Source of the DNA: an uncultured Oscillospiraceae bacterium
GTDB lineage: Bacteria; Bacillota; Clostridia; Oscillospirales; Oscillospiraceae
Reading direction: 5' to 3'
Assembly: GCA_910588495.1 (NCBI GenBank)
Contig: CAJUPU010000004.1
Span: 1-64,000 of the forward strand
DNA: 64,000 bases
The notes beneath the pieces are model-generated. The model was not told where the DNA came from. It worked only from the letters and a program-made list of their open reading frames with translations, and searched no databases. Each line of letters opens with the position of its first letter. Positions within the stretch are counted from its first letter, which is position 1. Of the stretch, positions 1 through 8,256 are shown piece after piece. The translations under genes and the position numbers were made by a program.

Positions 1-172
1 TTTCAGGTTTTTATGCTTTTAGGTCTTGACAGCTCTTGGCAGGTTTAGCAGGTCTCTCTTCATGCTATAAAATAAAGCAAATATCATGCCAACTAAAAAA
101 TGGGTGTTAGCGCCAGTGATAAAATGTAAGAAAACGCCGAGGAAAAGCGGGAGCGCCTGGATCTGATTTGGG

Positions 173-535
173 TTGCTAGCGGACAAATACGGCCTGGAGA
201 GGGAAATCATGCGTTCTAGTGGCTATACCCAGCCGGCGGACATCCAGGGTCCCGCCTTCCGCCAGGTGGAGCGGGTCATCAGAGACACCGCCCTCGATCT
301 GCCGGTGTGCCCCAATGTAATGACTGGCACCACCGACGCCAGCGTTTATCAGGTTATCTGTAGAAGTGATATCCGTTTTGCCCCGGTAGTGGCCGGGCCG
401 GAGCAGATGAAAGGGATGCACGCCCCAACGAGACCGTGGGGGAGGACTGTCTGCCCGGAGTGGTGGACTTTTATGAAAACTGCTCTGTGCTCAGGCGGGA
501 CGGTATGCAGCGAACAAACAGGACCCTTCATCTGA
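173..535 (+). pseudogene. M20-family peptidase remnant (C-terminal part, frameshifted)
   Basis: Only the C-terminal third of an M20 (carboxypeptidase/dipeptidase) metallopeptidase can be read. A conserved TGTTDA motif near residue 52 and a GMHA segment near residue 83 match the end of the catalytic domain. A stop at 164-166 closes the frame upstream, and bases 1-172 look non-coding and AT-rich, so the N-terminal zinc site is missing. After GMHA the homology continues in another frame (NETVGEDCLPGVVDFYEN, about 430-480). Adding one C to the CCCC run near 422 would restore HAPNE. This is a truncated, frameshifted remnant. The family assignment rests on motif recognition only. Confidence 0.7.
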
Positions 536-582
536 GTGGGGTCAGGGCATTTGAGGACCATCGAATACTATCGCTGAATAAA

Positions 583-622
583 GGGCCATGTACGCCTGAG
601 ACGTACATGGCCCTGTCATTTT
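583..622 (+). terminator. Intrinsic terminator after the peptidase remnant
   Basis: A perfect 12-bp stem (GGGCCATGTACG at 583-594 with CGTACATGGCCC at 602-613) and a 7-nt loop are followed by TGTCATTTT. It probably terminated the original peptidase transcript. Confidence 0.75.
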
Positions 623-708
623 GACTGAGGTGCTTCTGATGCCCAGGGAAACCATCGCTGGGCGCCGGACCCAAAATTTCACGGGCCGGGACCGGGTGCC
701 GGTCATAT

Positions 709-1635
709 TTATGGCATGGGGGCGTCTTTGCTGAACAAAGGGCTGACCAAATGCAATACCCGGTCCAATTCGCGGTGTGCTTTCTCATCCATTACGGGCC
801 AGCCCGCCGGGCGGCAGCCGTCGAAACCAATCACGCCCCGGCGCTTCAGCACCGCCTTGTAACACCCAACTCCATACGCGCCGCTGAACAAAAAGGCTGG
901 GAGACATCTGCTGTATACTTCATATGCTCTTTCCATATTCCCCGCCTCCATCAAGTTCCAGACTGCGGCAACCAGATCGGAGAATTGGCAGGACGGCATA
1001 GTAGCGCAAATGCCGCGGTCGTACTCCTCCACCAGGTTCCGGGAGCCGTTTCCCCCCATCACGCCCTTCAACACCCCGTCTGGATGCTCCAGCTCATATC
1101 GATGGAGCCGTGAGATCAGCTGCCGGGAATCCGCCGTCTCCTCCTTCACATAAGAAAAATGTTCCAACTCCGTTAGGCGCTGGAGGAGATAGTCAAAGTC
1201 CATCGGCATTCCCAATGGCGGGAATAAGTTCTGAATGATGACCGGAACGCTGGTGACCTGTTCGATCCGCCCATAATAGTCTGCCAGTTCCCGCGGGCTG
1301 ACCTTCACCACATGGGGCGGCGCGGCGATGACGGCATCTGCCCCCGCCGCGCAGGCGTGCGCCGTCAGTTCTTCCGCCTCTTTGACATAGGCGGCGGACA
1401 CCCCTGCAATGACGGGGACTCTTCCGTCCACCGTCCGGATCGCGGTTTCCAGAATGGCCTTGCGCTCCTGCGTGGTCAGCAGAAAATATTCCGTTGCGTA
1501 GACAGGGATCACGATCCCGTGCACCCCGCAGCGAAGGCAGAAATCCACCGTCCTTGAAACGCCTTCATGATCGACGCTGAGGTCCTCCCGATAGACCGCA
1601 GGGGGGATCGCAAGTACGCCTCGCAGCTGCTGCAT
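709..1635 (-). CDS. DapA-family lyase/aldolase (dihydrodipicolinate synthase superfamily)
   Basis: 308-residue class I aldolase-type TIM barrel. The Schiff-base lysine is visible in YVKEET (about residue 163). The start is placed at 1635 because GGAAGGGAG lies about 9 bases upstream; the frame is open 84 bases further, but without a ribosome site. Two family positions are unusual: the GTTGE loop reads VYATEY, and the Tyr of the usual YN motif is Gln (IIQN). It is therefore unlikely to be a true dihydrodipicolinate synthase. It is more likely a 2-keto-3-deoxy-acid aldolase/dehydratase or related hydratase. It lies convergent with the acid-sugar cluster, beside two LysR genes on the same strand. 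The substrate is inferred only from context. Confidence 0.8.
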   Translation of the reverse strand: MQQLRGVLAIPPAVYREDLSVDHEGVSRTVDFCLRCGVHGIVIPVYATEYFLLTTQERKAILETAIRTVDGRVPVIAGVSAAYVKEAEELTAHACAAGADAVIAAPPHVVKVSPRELADYYGRIEQVTSVPVIIQNLFPPLGMPMDFDYLLQRLTELEHFSYVKEETADSRQLISRLHRYELEHPDGVLKGVMGGNGSRNLVEEYDRGICATMPSCQFSDLVAAVWNLMEAGNMERAYEVYSRCLPAFLFSGAYGVGCYKAVLKRRGVIGFDGCRPAGWPVMDEKAHRELDRVLHLVSPLFSKDAPMP

Positions 1636-1822
1636 AAGCCACAGCTCCCTTCCCTTTTTGATGCCGGAAACACGCCTGTGGAGCGGAAATTTTCGGTGTG
1701 AGCATGTCGAATATAACATATCGCCGCTGGAAATGCAAGGATCAAGGCGTAAAATTGCATTGCAGCGAGATGGAGATCTTTCCCTGACCTGGGGCGGCCT
1801 TGGGTGCTGGCTGGTGTCTCTG

Positions 1823-2734
1823 TTACGCTGGGTGCGATCCGCTGAAACGGCTCCAGAATTCTCCGGACAGTTCGATAAAGCAGCGGTCTTGGGCGCTAAG
1901 GGGCCGGTTTTTTCGGTAGCACGCGCAGGTGGAGATGGAGGGTCTGCCGGCCAGGGAGTAGACCGCCAGGCGCGGGTCGGCGTGCTGGGTGTAGTATTTA
2001 GGAATGATGCCGCAGCAGATGCCCTGCTGGATCAGGGTGAGGATCGTTGGGGTGTGGTGCGTCTCAAACAGAATGTTGGGAGCAAAATCCATGCGGCGGA
2101 AGAACTCGTCGGTGACGATGCGCACTGTGGAATTGCGCTGGAGGAGAACAAAGGGAGTCTCCCGAAGCAGGTGGAGATCGACCGGCTGGGAAAGCCGGTG
2201 CCGCAGTGGGTGATCTTGGGCGATCACCAGGGACAGCTCCTCCTCCCACAGGGTGATGTAGCTGTTGCGGTGATCTCGCTGCTCCTGTGTGATGGAGACA
2301 AACCCCAGGTCCAGATACCCCTCAGCGATCATGCGCTGCATCTCAAGGGTCATGACCTCCCGTGGGATGACACGGGTATCCGGACACCGCATATGAAACT
2401 GCGGGTAGATTTGGCTGAACATTTCTGTTCCCCGGGCAGGCGTGAAGCCAATGGACAGGGTGTGCTGCTGCCGGGTGCGGACTTCCGCGATCCGCTCATA
2501 GGCCTCCTGCTTCAGCGCTAGGATCCTGCGGGCATGGTCCATGTAGACTGATCCCGCCTCCGTCCGCTCCAGCTTGCGCCCGGAGCGGATAAACAGCGGG
2601 GTGCCCAGTTCCTGCTCCAGCTTCAGCAGCTGGTGGGTGATGGCGGGCTGGGAGATGAAAAGCTTCTCCGCCGCTTTTGAGACGCTTGCCTCTTCCGCGA
2701 TGGCCAGGATATTTTCTAGATGCTGTAGATCCAT
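1823..2734 (-). CDS. LysR-family transcriptional regulator
   Basis: 303 residues, typical LysR length. The N-terminal winged helix (residues 1-60; MDLQHLENILAIAEEASVSK, then AAEKLFISQPAITHQLLKLE) is followed by a periplasmic-binding-protein-like effector domain. It starts 3 bases after the stop of the next LysR gene (2738-3676), so the two are surely co-transcribed. The protein is clearly paralogous to that neighbour (shared MD-L-LE-IL start and a QxGxCCGIIPxYY segment near the C-terminus), suggesting local duplication. It likely senses an intermediate of the acid-sugar pathway encoded divergently from 3826. A minus-strand AAAGGAG lies about 12 bases before the ATG. Confidence 0.93.
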   Translation of the reverse strand: MDLQHLENILAIAEEASVSKAAEKLFISQPAITHQLLKLEQELGTPLFIRSGRKLERTEAGSVYMDHARRILALKQEAYERIAEVRTRQQHTLSIGFTPARGTEMFSQIYPQFHMRCPDTRVIPREVMTLEMQRMIAEGYLDLGFVSITQEQRDHRNSYITLWEEELSLVIAQDHPLRHRLSQPVDLHLLRETPFVLLQRNSTVRIVTDEFFRRMDFAPNILFETHHTPTILTLIQQGICCGIIPKYYTQHADPRLAVYSLAGRPSISTCACYRKNRPLSAQDRCFIELSGEFWSRFSGSHPA

Positions 2735-2737
2735 GAT

Positions 2738-3676
2738 TCACCAAAGCTCCTTTTGCTGTTTATCCAGCTGAGTGCGGTATTCAACGCGGCTGTGGTATGT
2801 TTCCCCATACAGCTGGATCAGCTTGCGTATGGGTCCGCTGAGATAGATACCCTGGGGACATACGGCATAAAAGTGCCAGTTCGGCAGGCCGGCTAGATGA
2901 AATGCCTGAATACCGGGTACACCGCCATACAAATAATACTCTGGGACGATGCCGCAGCACAGGCCGTGCTGGACCATGGTGATGATAGTGAGGTTGTGTT
3001 CAGACTCAAAGAGGATTCTGGGGGTGACGCCGGCGCTTTGGAAGATGCGGTCTACGATGGGCCGGAGGGTGAACTGCTGGGAGAGCACCACAAAGGGCTC
3101 CTCCGCCACGTCCCGTATGTCTACCGGGTCCCGCAGACGGCTGCGTAACGGGTGCCCGGCGGGCACGATCAGCGAGAGGTTCTCGTGGGCCACATCGAAG
3201 TATTGCAGCTCGTGGGTGTGCAGGGCTTTCTCCAGGCAGACCAAGCCTACGTCCAGCTCCCGCTGTCGCAGCAGCTCCAGCTGGTCCCGGACGCAGAGCT
3301 CCATGGGCTGCAGGCGGACGCCGGGGTAGAGGCTGTGGAACCGGGGATAGATCTGGGCAAACTGGTGAACGCCCCGCCCGGAGGAAAAGGCGATGGAGAT
3401 GGGGCCGTTTTGACTAGTGGTGATGTCGTTGATGATCCGGTAGGCGTCCCGGCGGACGCTGAGCATCTGCCGGGCATATTCCATGTAGATCTTGCCTGCC
3501 TGTGTGGGCAGCCATTTTCCCTTGGTGCGGTGGAACAGCGGCGTACCCAGTTCACGTTCCAGCTTCTGAAGATGCTGAACAAGGGCGGAAGGGGTGACAT
3601 CCAGTCTGCGGGCGGCGTCGGACACGCTCCCTGTCCGCTCGATCTCAAGAATGTATTCCAGCTTCTTCAAATCCAT
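2738..3676 (-). CDS. LysR-family transcriptional regulator
   Basis: 312 residues with the N-terminal LysR helix-turn-helix (MDLKKLEYILEIERTGSVSD at residues 1-20, then AARRLDVTPSALVQHLQKLE) and the usual effector domain. The start at 3676 is chosen over an upstream ATG at 3700 because GGAGGGC lies 8 bases before it and the protein then begins exactly as its paralogue does. The gene is divergent from the dehydratase/transporter operon across a 149-bp spacer holding a perfect palindrome (3743-3755). That is the classic arrangement for a LysR protein that controls the divergent operon and itself. The effector is probably an aldarate, aldonate or keto-acid, by inference. Confidence 0.93.
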   Translation of the reverse strand: MDLKKLEYILEIERTGSVSDAARRLDVTPSALVQHLQKLERELGTPLFHRTKGKWLPTQAGKIYMEYARQMLSVRRDAYRIINDITTSQNGPISIAFSSGRGVHQFAQIYPRFHSLYPGVRLQPMELCVRDQLELLRQRELDVGLVCLEKALHTHELQYFDVAHENLSLIVPAGHPLRSRLRDPVDIRDVAEEPFVVLSQQFTLRPIVDRIFQSAGVTPRILFESEHNLTIITMVQHGLCCGIVPEYYLYGGVPGIQAFHLAGLPNWHFYAVCPQGIYLSGPIRKLIQLYGETYHSRVEYRTQLDKQQKELW

Positions 3677-3742
3677 AGAGCCGCCCTCCTCGGATGGCAT
3701 TTTGCACAGTTTGCAATCGGAACGATTTTCATTATAGCATAA

Positions 3743-3755
3743 CTTTTACTAAAAG
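3743..3755. promoter_or_regulatory. Palindrome in the LysR / dehydratase divergent spacer
   Basis: CTTTTACTAAAAG is a perfect 13-base palindrome midway between the divergent starts at 3676 and 3826, in an AT-rich stretch that contrasts with the surrounding DNA. It is the best candidate for the LysR operator; function is inferred from position. Confidence 0.45.
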
Positions 3756-3825
3756 CCACAGTAATTTTTTTGATTTGTGCTCTCGGAAAGGACATGCTAT
3801 CATGCTCTTGAAAGGAGTGAGGCAT

Positions 3826-5076
3826 GTGCCTGCAATCAAAACGATTCGCACCATACGCCTGGATGAGATCCCCAATATCCTCTGGGTGGAGCTGGAGACC
3901 GACGATGGCTATACCGGGCTGGGCGAGTGCTGGCGTGGGGCGCAGGCCACCGAGGCGGCGATCCACGGAGATGTGGCAGCCTTCCTTCTGGGCCAGGACC
4001 CCAGGCGGATCGAGTACATTTCCCGCAGGCTGCTGACATCCTATGTGGGCTTCCACAGCGCCGGAGCGGAGACCAGGGCGGCCAGCTGCATCGACATCGC
4101 CCTGTGGGATCTGGCGGGCAAGCGTCAGGGGATCCCCGTTTATGAGGCGCTGGGCGGTGCCAGCCGCCTCCAGGTGCAGGTGTACAACACCTGTTCCGGC
4201 TACCAGTACAACAAAGCGGGCGGTTGCTTCAATCACTATACCGGGCGGAGAATGGCGGAGGACGCCGTGAAGATGGCCGGGCCCTATGACGATCAGGTCG
4301 CGTTCATCCAGGACGCGGGAGCGCTGGCCCGCAGCCTGCTCAACGAGGGCTATAAGGCCATGAAGATCTGGCCGTTTGACCCCTACGCCGCGCGGACCGA
4401 TGGGTCGTTCATCTCCGAGGAGGACCTGCGCCGTGGGCTGGAGCCCTTCCGGAAGATTCGGGAAGCGGTGGGCGATCGGATCGAGGTGATGTGCGAGATG
4501 CACAGCATGTGGAGCCTGCCCGCGGCCCTGCGGATCTGCCGGGCCATGGAACAGTATAACGTATTCTGGGCTGAAGATCCGCTGTGCAAGATGGACGACC
4601 CTCACGCGCTGGCCAAGCTGCGGGCCGGGACCAGGACGCCGGTCTGCGGAAGCGAGACCCTTTCCGGCGCGGTGATGTTCCGGCAGATGCTGGAACACGG
4701 CGGGGTGGATTACGCCATGCTGGATCTGGGCTGGTGCGGCGGTCTGTCCGAGGGGCGAAAGATCGCCTACCTGGCCGGGAGCTACAACATTCCTATCGCC
4801 CCCCACGACTGCACCGGTCCGGTCCTGCTCTGGTCTGGGATGCACTTGGCGTTCCACTGCTCCAACACCCTGTTCATGGAGGTGGTCAGAGCCAATCTCG
4901 CCACCTGGTATGCGGAGCTTGTGGACGAGCTGCCCGCCATCCGGGACGGCATGGCGCAGCTTCCCACTAGGCCGGGGCTCGGCGTTTCCCTCAAACCGGA
5001 GACGAAACTGCGGCCGGACGCCATCGTGCGGGAATCCGTCTGGGATCCGGGGGCTGCGGCGCGGTTGATTCGTTAA
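3826..5076 (+). CDS. Enolase-superfamily (mandelate racemase/muconate lactonizing) enzyme, probable acid-sugar dehydratase
   Basis: 416 residues from a GTG start preceded by AAAGGAG at 8 bases; ATG at 3802 is in frame but has no ribosome site. The capping domain comes first (VPAIKTIRTIRLDEIPNILW), then the barrel. Catalytic landmarks are visible: the lysine-bearing strand YKAMKIWPFD, metal-ligand strands ending in CEMHSMW, FWAEDPL and CGSETL, and a late His in PIAPHDCTGPV. The EMH and PHD residues fit the dehydratases of aldonic/aldaric acids (galactonate, gluconate, rhamnonate group). First gene of an operon running through TctCBA to 12950. Exact substrate unknown; probably gives a 2-keto-3-deoxy acid for the DapA-family lyase at 10123. 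Confidence 0.85.
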   Translation: MPAIKTIRTIRLDEIPNILWVELETDDGYTGLGECWRGAQATEAAIHGDVAAFLLGQDPRRIEYISRRLLTSYVGFHSAGAETRAASCIDIALWDLAGKRQGIPVYEALGGASRLQVQVYNTCSGYQYNKAGGCFNHYTGRRMAEDAVKMAGPYDDQVAFIQDAGALARSLLNEGYKAMKIWPFDPYAARTDGSFISEEDLRRGLEPFRKIREAVGDRIEVMCEMHSMWSLPAALRICRAMEQYNVFWAEDPLCKMDDPHALAKLRAGTRTPVCGSETLSGAVMFRQMLEHGGVDYAMLDLGWCGGLSEGRKIAYLAGSYNIPIAPHDCTGPVLLWSGMHLAFHCSNTLFMEVVRANLATWYAELVDELPAIRDGMAQLPTRPGLGVSLKPETKLRPDAIVRESVWDPGAAARLIR

Positions 5077-5137
5077 ACCAGGCCCGTGGGCTGTGATCCG
5101 CAGGTCAGTTTATACAAAAACGAAGGAGGAACCATCA

Positions 5138-6196
5138 ATGAAAGGACAGAAAAGGATCGTCACCGCTATTCTCGCCGCGTTCATACTGCTGTCTCTGGCG
5201 GCGTGCGATTCCGGCGCCGCCAAGAACTCACAGGCCCCTTCGGCACCCCCTGCGGAGTCTGGCGCGCCGGAGAAGTCTGCGGCCCCGGAGGTCCAGTGGC
5301 CGAAAAACATCGAGATCGTGGTGCCTGCGGGCGCGGGCGGCGACACGGACTTCAACGCCCGTGCGCTGGCCGAGAAGCTCAACGAAAAGCTGCCGGCCAA
5401 CGTGGTGGTGTCCAATGTCAACGGCGGCGGCGGTTCCACCGGTTCCCGCCAGGTGAAGAACGCCGAACCGGACGGCTCCTCCGTGCTGTTTTATCACACG
5501 GCTTTTTTGGTGAACAAGGCCAGCGGGACCACGGATTACGGATTTGACGAATTCTCCCTGGCCTGCATCGCCGCCATGAGCCGAGGCAATGTGGTCACCG
5601 TCCGCGCGGAGCTGGGCATCAACACCCTCCAGGAGCTGTACGACTACACCCAGGCCCATCCCGGCGAGCTGAAGATGGCGGCCCAGACCGGCGCCACCTC
5701 CTACGCCATCTCCATGCAGATGAAGGCGGCCGGCTTTGACATGAACGTGGTGGACGCCGGAGGCGCAGCGGACCGTCTGGCCGCCATCGCGGGCGGACAT
5801 GTGGACGTGATCCTGGCGGCCTATGGCTCCATCAAGGACTATGTGGCCGAGGGCACGCTGGTGGCCCTGGCTATGGACGGCGAGGCGGATCTGACGGTGG
5901 CGGACCAGAACATCGATGTGAAAGCCATCCACAACCTGGGTCATGACAGTATCAAGCTGCCGTTCTACTACTTCCTGGCCTTCCCCAAGGGGACGGACGA
6001 GGCGCTGGTCCGGGCGTTCAGCGACGCGGTGAAGGACATCGTGGAGAATGACGCCGATTATCAGCAGAAGATCTATGACGCCTATCTACAGGAGCCGTTC
6101 TATAAGAACACCGAGGACGGGACGGCTACGTTTGCGGAGATCGAGCAGCTGCTGGAGACCGTTGACCTGACCGGTAAGGTGGAGGCCGCGTCCTGA
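5138..6196 (+). CDS. tctC: Tripartite tricarboxylate transporter substrate-binding lipoprotein (TctC/BugT family)
   Basis: 352 residues. The start at 5138 is set by AAGGAGGAACC eight bases upstream. An N-terminal signal sequence ends in a lipobox (LSLAAC, Cys about residue 24), followed by a Ser/Pro/Ala-rich linker (to about residue 52). The mature part begins WPKNIEIVVPAGAGGDTD, the typical first strand of TTT binding proteins, and NGGGGSTG matches the substrate loop. It is the extracytoplasmic capture protein for the TctB/TctA channel encoded next. The family binds di- and tricarboxylates and other acids. With dehydratases on both sides the ligand is probably a sugar acid. Membrane-anchored outside the cell. 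Confidence 0.92.
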   Translation: MKGQKRIVTAILAAFILLSLAACDSGAAKNSQAPSAPPAESGAPEKSAAPEVQWPKNIEIVVPAGAGGDTDFNARALAEKLNEKLPANVVVSNVNGGGGSTGSRQVKNAEPDGSSVLFYHTAFLVNKASGTTDYGFDEFSLACIAAMSRGNVVTVRAELGINTLQELYDYTQAHPGELKMAAQTGATSYAISMQMKAAGFDMNVVDAGGAADRLAAIAGGHVDVILAAYGSIKDYVAEGTLVALAMDGEADLTVADQNIDVKAIHNLGHDSIKLPFYYFLAFPKGTDEALVRAFSDAVKDIVENDADYQQKIYDAYLQEPFYKNTEDGTATFAEIEQLLETVDLTGKVEAAS

Positions 6197-6279
6197 TCGG
6201 AAAACCCGAGGTTTTGATCAATGGGCGCCCACGAACAGGCTGTTCGGGGGCGCCCCTCGGATAAAATGGAGGAGCCCCT

Positions 6280-6750
6280 ATGGGTATCAAAAAACTCTCG
6301 GAAAATTTGGTCAGCATCATATTGCTGATCGCCGGCATTGCGCTGCGTATCAGCGCCCAGACCATCCAGATTGGCAACACCATGGGCAAAGGCAGCGATT
6401 TTATGCCGAAGCTCTGCACCACGCTGTGGATCGTGATCGCGGCCGGTCTGTTGCTGGAGTCGGTGAGCATGAAGGACGCTGGGGAGAAGAAGCTGAGCGT
6501 CAGCCTGGGCGGCTTTGCGCTGACCATCCTGTTCCTGGTGCTCTATGTCGTTCTCATACCGCTGCTGGGCTTCACACTCTCATCCATCCTCTACATGTTT
6601 GCCCAGATGATGCTGTTCGTCCCGGCGGTCTACCGGACAAAGCGCAATATCATCCTGTTTGCGGCCCTGTCCATTGTGGTGCCCGTCGCGGTGTACTACC
6701 TGTTTGTCAACGTGTTCTACCTGCTGCTTCCGGCGGGAAGACTGTTTTAG
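6280..6750 (+). CDS. tctB: Tripartite tricarboxylate transporter small membrane subunit TctB
   Basis: 156 residues with four predicted membrane segments: about 10-28 (LVSIILLIAGIALRIS), 46-65, 82-102 and 125-147, the size and topology of TctB. AAATGGAGGAGCC precedes the ATG at 6280. It follows tctC by 83 bp and precedes tctA by 12 bp, the usual C-B-A order. It pairs with TctA in the inner membrane to make the transport channel. Sequence conservation in TctB is low, so the assignment leans on topology and operon position. Confidence 0.88.
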   Translation: MGIKKLSENLVSIILLIAGIALRISAQTIQIGNTMGKGSDFMPKLCTTLWIVIAAGLLLESVSMKDAGEKKLSVSLGGFALTILFLVLYVVLIPLLGFTLSSILYMFAQMMLFVPAVYRTKRNIILFAALSIVVPVAVYYLFVNVFYLLLPAGRLF

Positions 6751-6762
6751 GAGGGTGAGGAT

Positions 6763-8256
6763 ATGATCTTAGAGGGTTTGTTGTCCGTCGTCGATCCACT
6801 TACCATCTGTCTGATCCTGGCCGGAGTGGTGATCGGGATCGTCTTCGGCTCCATCCCAGGACTGACTTCCACCATGGCGGTGGCCCTGTGCCTTCCGCTC
6901 ACCTACGGCATGTCGCCGGTAAACGGTATCGGGATGCTGATCGGGCTGTATGTGGGCGGGACCTCCGGCGGCCTGATCTCCGCCATCCTGCTGAAGATCC
7001 CCGGGACTCCCTCCTCCGTGGCCACCACCTTTGACGGTGCGCCTATGGCGGAGCGCGGTGAGGCGGGCAAGGCATTGGGCGTGGGCATCTTTTATTCCTT
7101 CTGGGGCACGGTGCTGTCCATCCTGGCCCTTATCTTCATCGCGCCCTCCCTGGCGCAAGTGGCGCTGAGGTTCGGTCCCCAGGAGTATTTCGCCATCTGC
7201 CTGTTCGCCCTGACCATGATCGGCTCCATGTCCGGCGGGAACCTGCTCAAGGGGCTGATGTCCGGGGTGTTCGGCATCGTCGTCTCCCTGTTCGGCATCG
7301 CCTCGGTGGGCAGCGCGGAGCGGTTCACCTTTGGCCTGGTGGAGCTGGAAAACGGATTTCAGCAGCTCCCGGTGATGATCGGCCTGTTCGCGGTAGCTGA
7401 GATCATCCAGGTGGGCGCGGAGGGGATCGACCCGGCAAAGGCCCAGATCAAGGAGGCCAAGCTCCACGGCTTCGGCCTGAGCTGGCAGGAGTTCAAGGAC
7501 CAGTTTGTGAATTTCATCCGCTCGGCCCTGATCGGCATTGGCATCGGGATCTTGCCCGGCATCGGCGGGGCCACCTCCAACATCATCGCCTACAGCATAG
7601 CCCGGCAGCAGAGCAAATATCCGGAGAAATTCGGCACCGGCATCGTTGACGGCCTAGTGGCGTCGGAGACCTCCAACAACGCCTCTATTGGCGGGGCGCT
7701 GATCCCCATGCTCACCCTGGGCATCCCGGGGGATACGGTGACGGCCATCCTGCTGGGCGCGCTGACGCTGCACGGCATCACCCCGGGGCCGCTGCTGTTC
7801 AAAAACAACGGACAGCTGGTCTACGGCATTTTCGGGGCGTTCATTCTGGCCACCATCATCATGCTGGTGGTGGAATACGGCGGGATCCGCGTGTTCACCA
7901 AGGTGCTGGCGGTTCCGAAATATATCCTGCTGCCCGTGGTGATGGTGCTGTGCATCGTGGGCACCTACGGCACGAACCACCAGATGTTCGATGTGTGGTC
8001 CGCGCTGCTGTTCGGGGCGATTGGCTATTTCATGTCCACCCACAATTTCCCCAAGGCCCCCATGATCCTGGGCTTTGTGCTGGGACATATCGTGGAGGAG
8101 AACCTGGTCCGGGGCCTGATGTATACCGATGGGAGCTTCCTGGCCTTCTTCCGCTCCCCAATCGCGGCGGTCTTTATGGGGATATCCATCCTGGTGGTGC
8201 TGTGGACGGCCTATAAGGAGATACGCGGACGGTTCCCGCAAAAGGAGGCGGCGTGA
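6763..8256 (+). CDS. tctA: Tripartite tricarboxylate transporter large membrane subunit TctA
   Basis: 497 residues and about 11-12 hydrophobic segments. Typical TctA motifs are visible: GSIPGLTSTMAVALCLPLTY near residue 30, GGTSGGLISAILLKIPGTPS near residue 65, and the mirrored second-half motif GILPGIGGATSNIIAYSIA (about 263-281). SNNASIGGALIPMLTLGIPG (about 305-324) is the second signature. It forms the main translocation subunit with TctB, driven by an ion gradient, and receives ligand from TctC. AGGAGGGTGAGG precedes the ATG. The stop codon overlaps the next start (TGATG), implying translational coupling to the second enolase-superfamily gene. Confidence 0.95.
   Translation: MILEGLLSVVDPLTICLILAGVVIGIVFGSIPGLTSTMAVALCLPLTYGMSPVNGIGMLIGLYVGGTSGGLISAILLKIPGTPSSVATTFDGAPMAERGEAGKALGVGIFYSFWGTVLSILALIFIAPSLAQVALRFGPQEYFAICLFALTMIGSMSGGNLLKGLMSGVFGIVVSLFGIASVGSAERFTFGLVELENGFQQLPVMIGLFAVAEIIQVGAEGIDPAKAQIKEAKLHGFGLSWQEFKDQFVNFIRSALIGIGIGILPGIGGATSNIIAYSIARQQSKYPEKFGTGIVDGLVASETSNNASIGGALIPMLTLGIPGDTVTAILLGALTLHGITPGPLLFKNNGQLVYGIFGAFILATIIMLVVEYGGIRVFTKVLAVPKYILLPVVMVLCIVGTYGTNHQMFDVWSALLFGAIGYFMSTHNFPKAPMILGFVLGHIVEENLVRGLMYTDGSFLAFFRSPIAAVFMGISILVVLWTAYKEIRGRFPQKEAA

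Noticed and set aside
19..210. 63-codon minus-strand frame at the left edge
   Set aside because: Hydrophobic but without a ribosome site or family; it overlaps the peptidase remnant, and the first 172 bases otherwise show nothing I can name.
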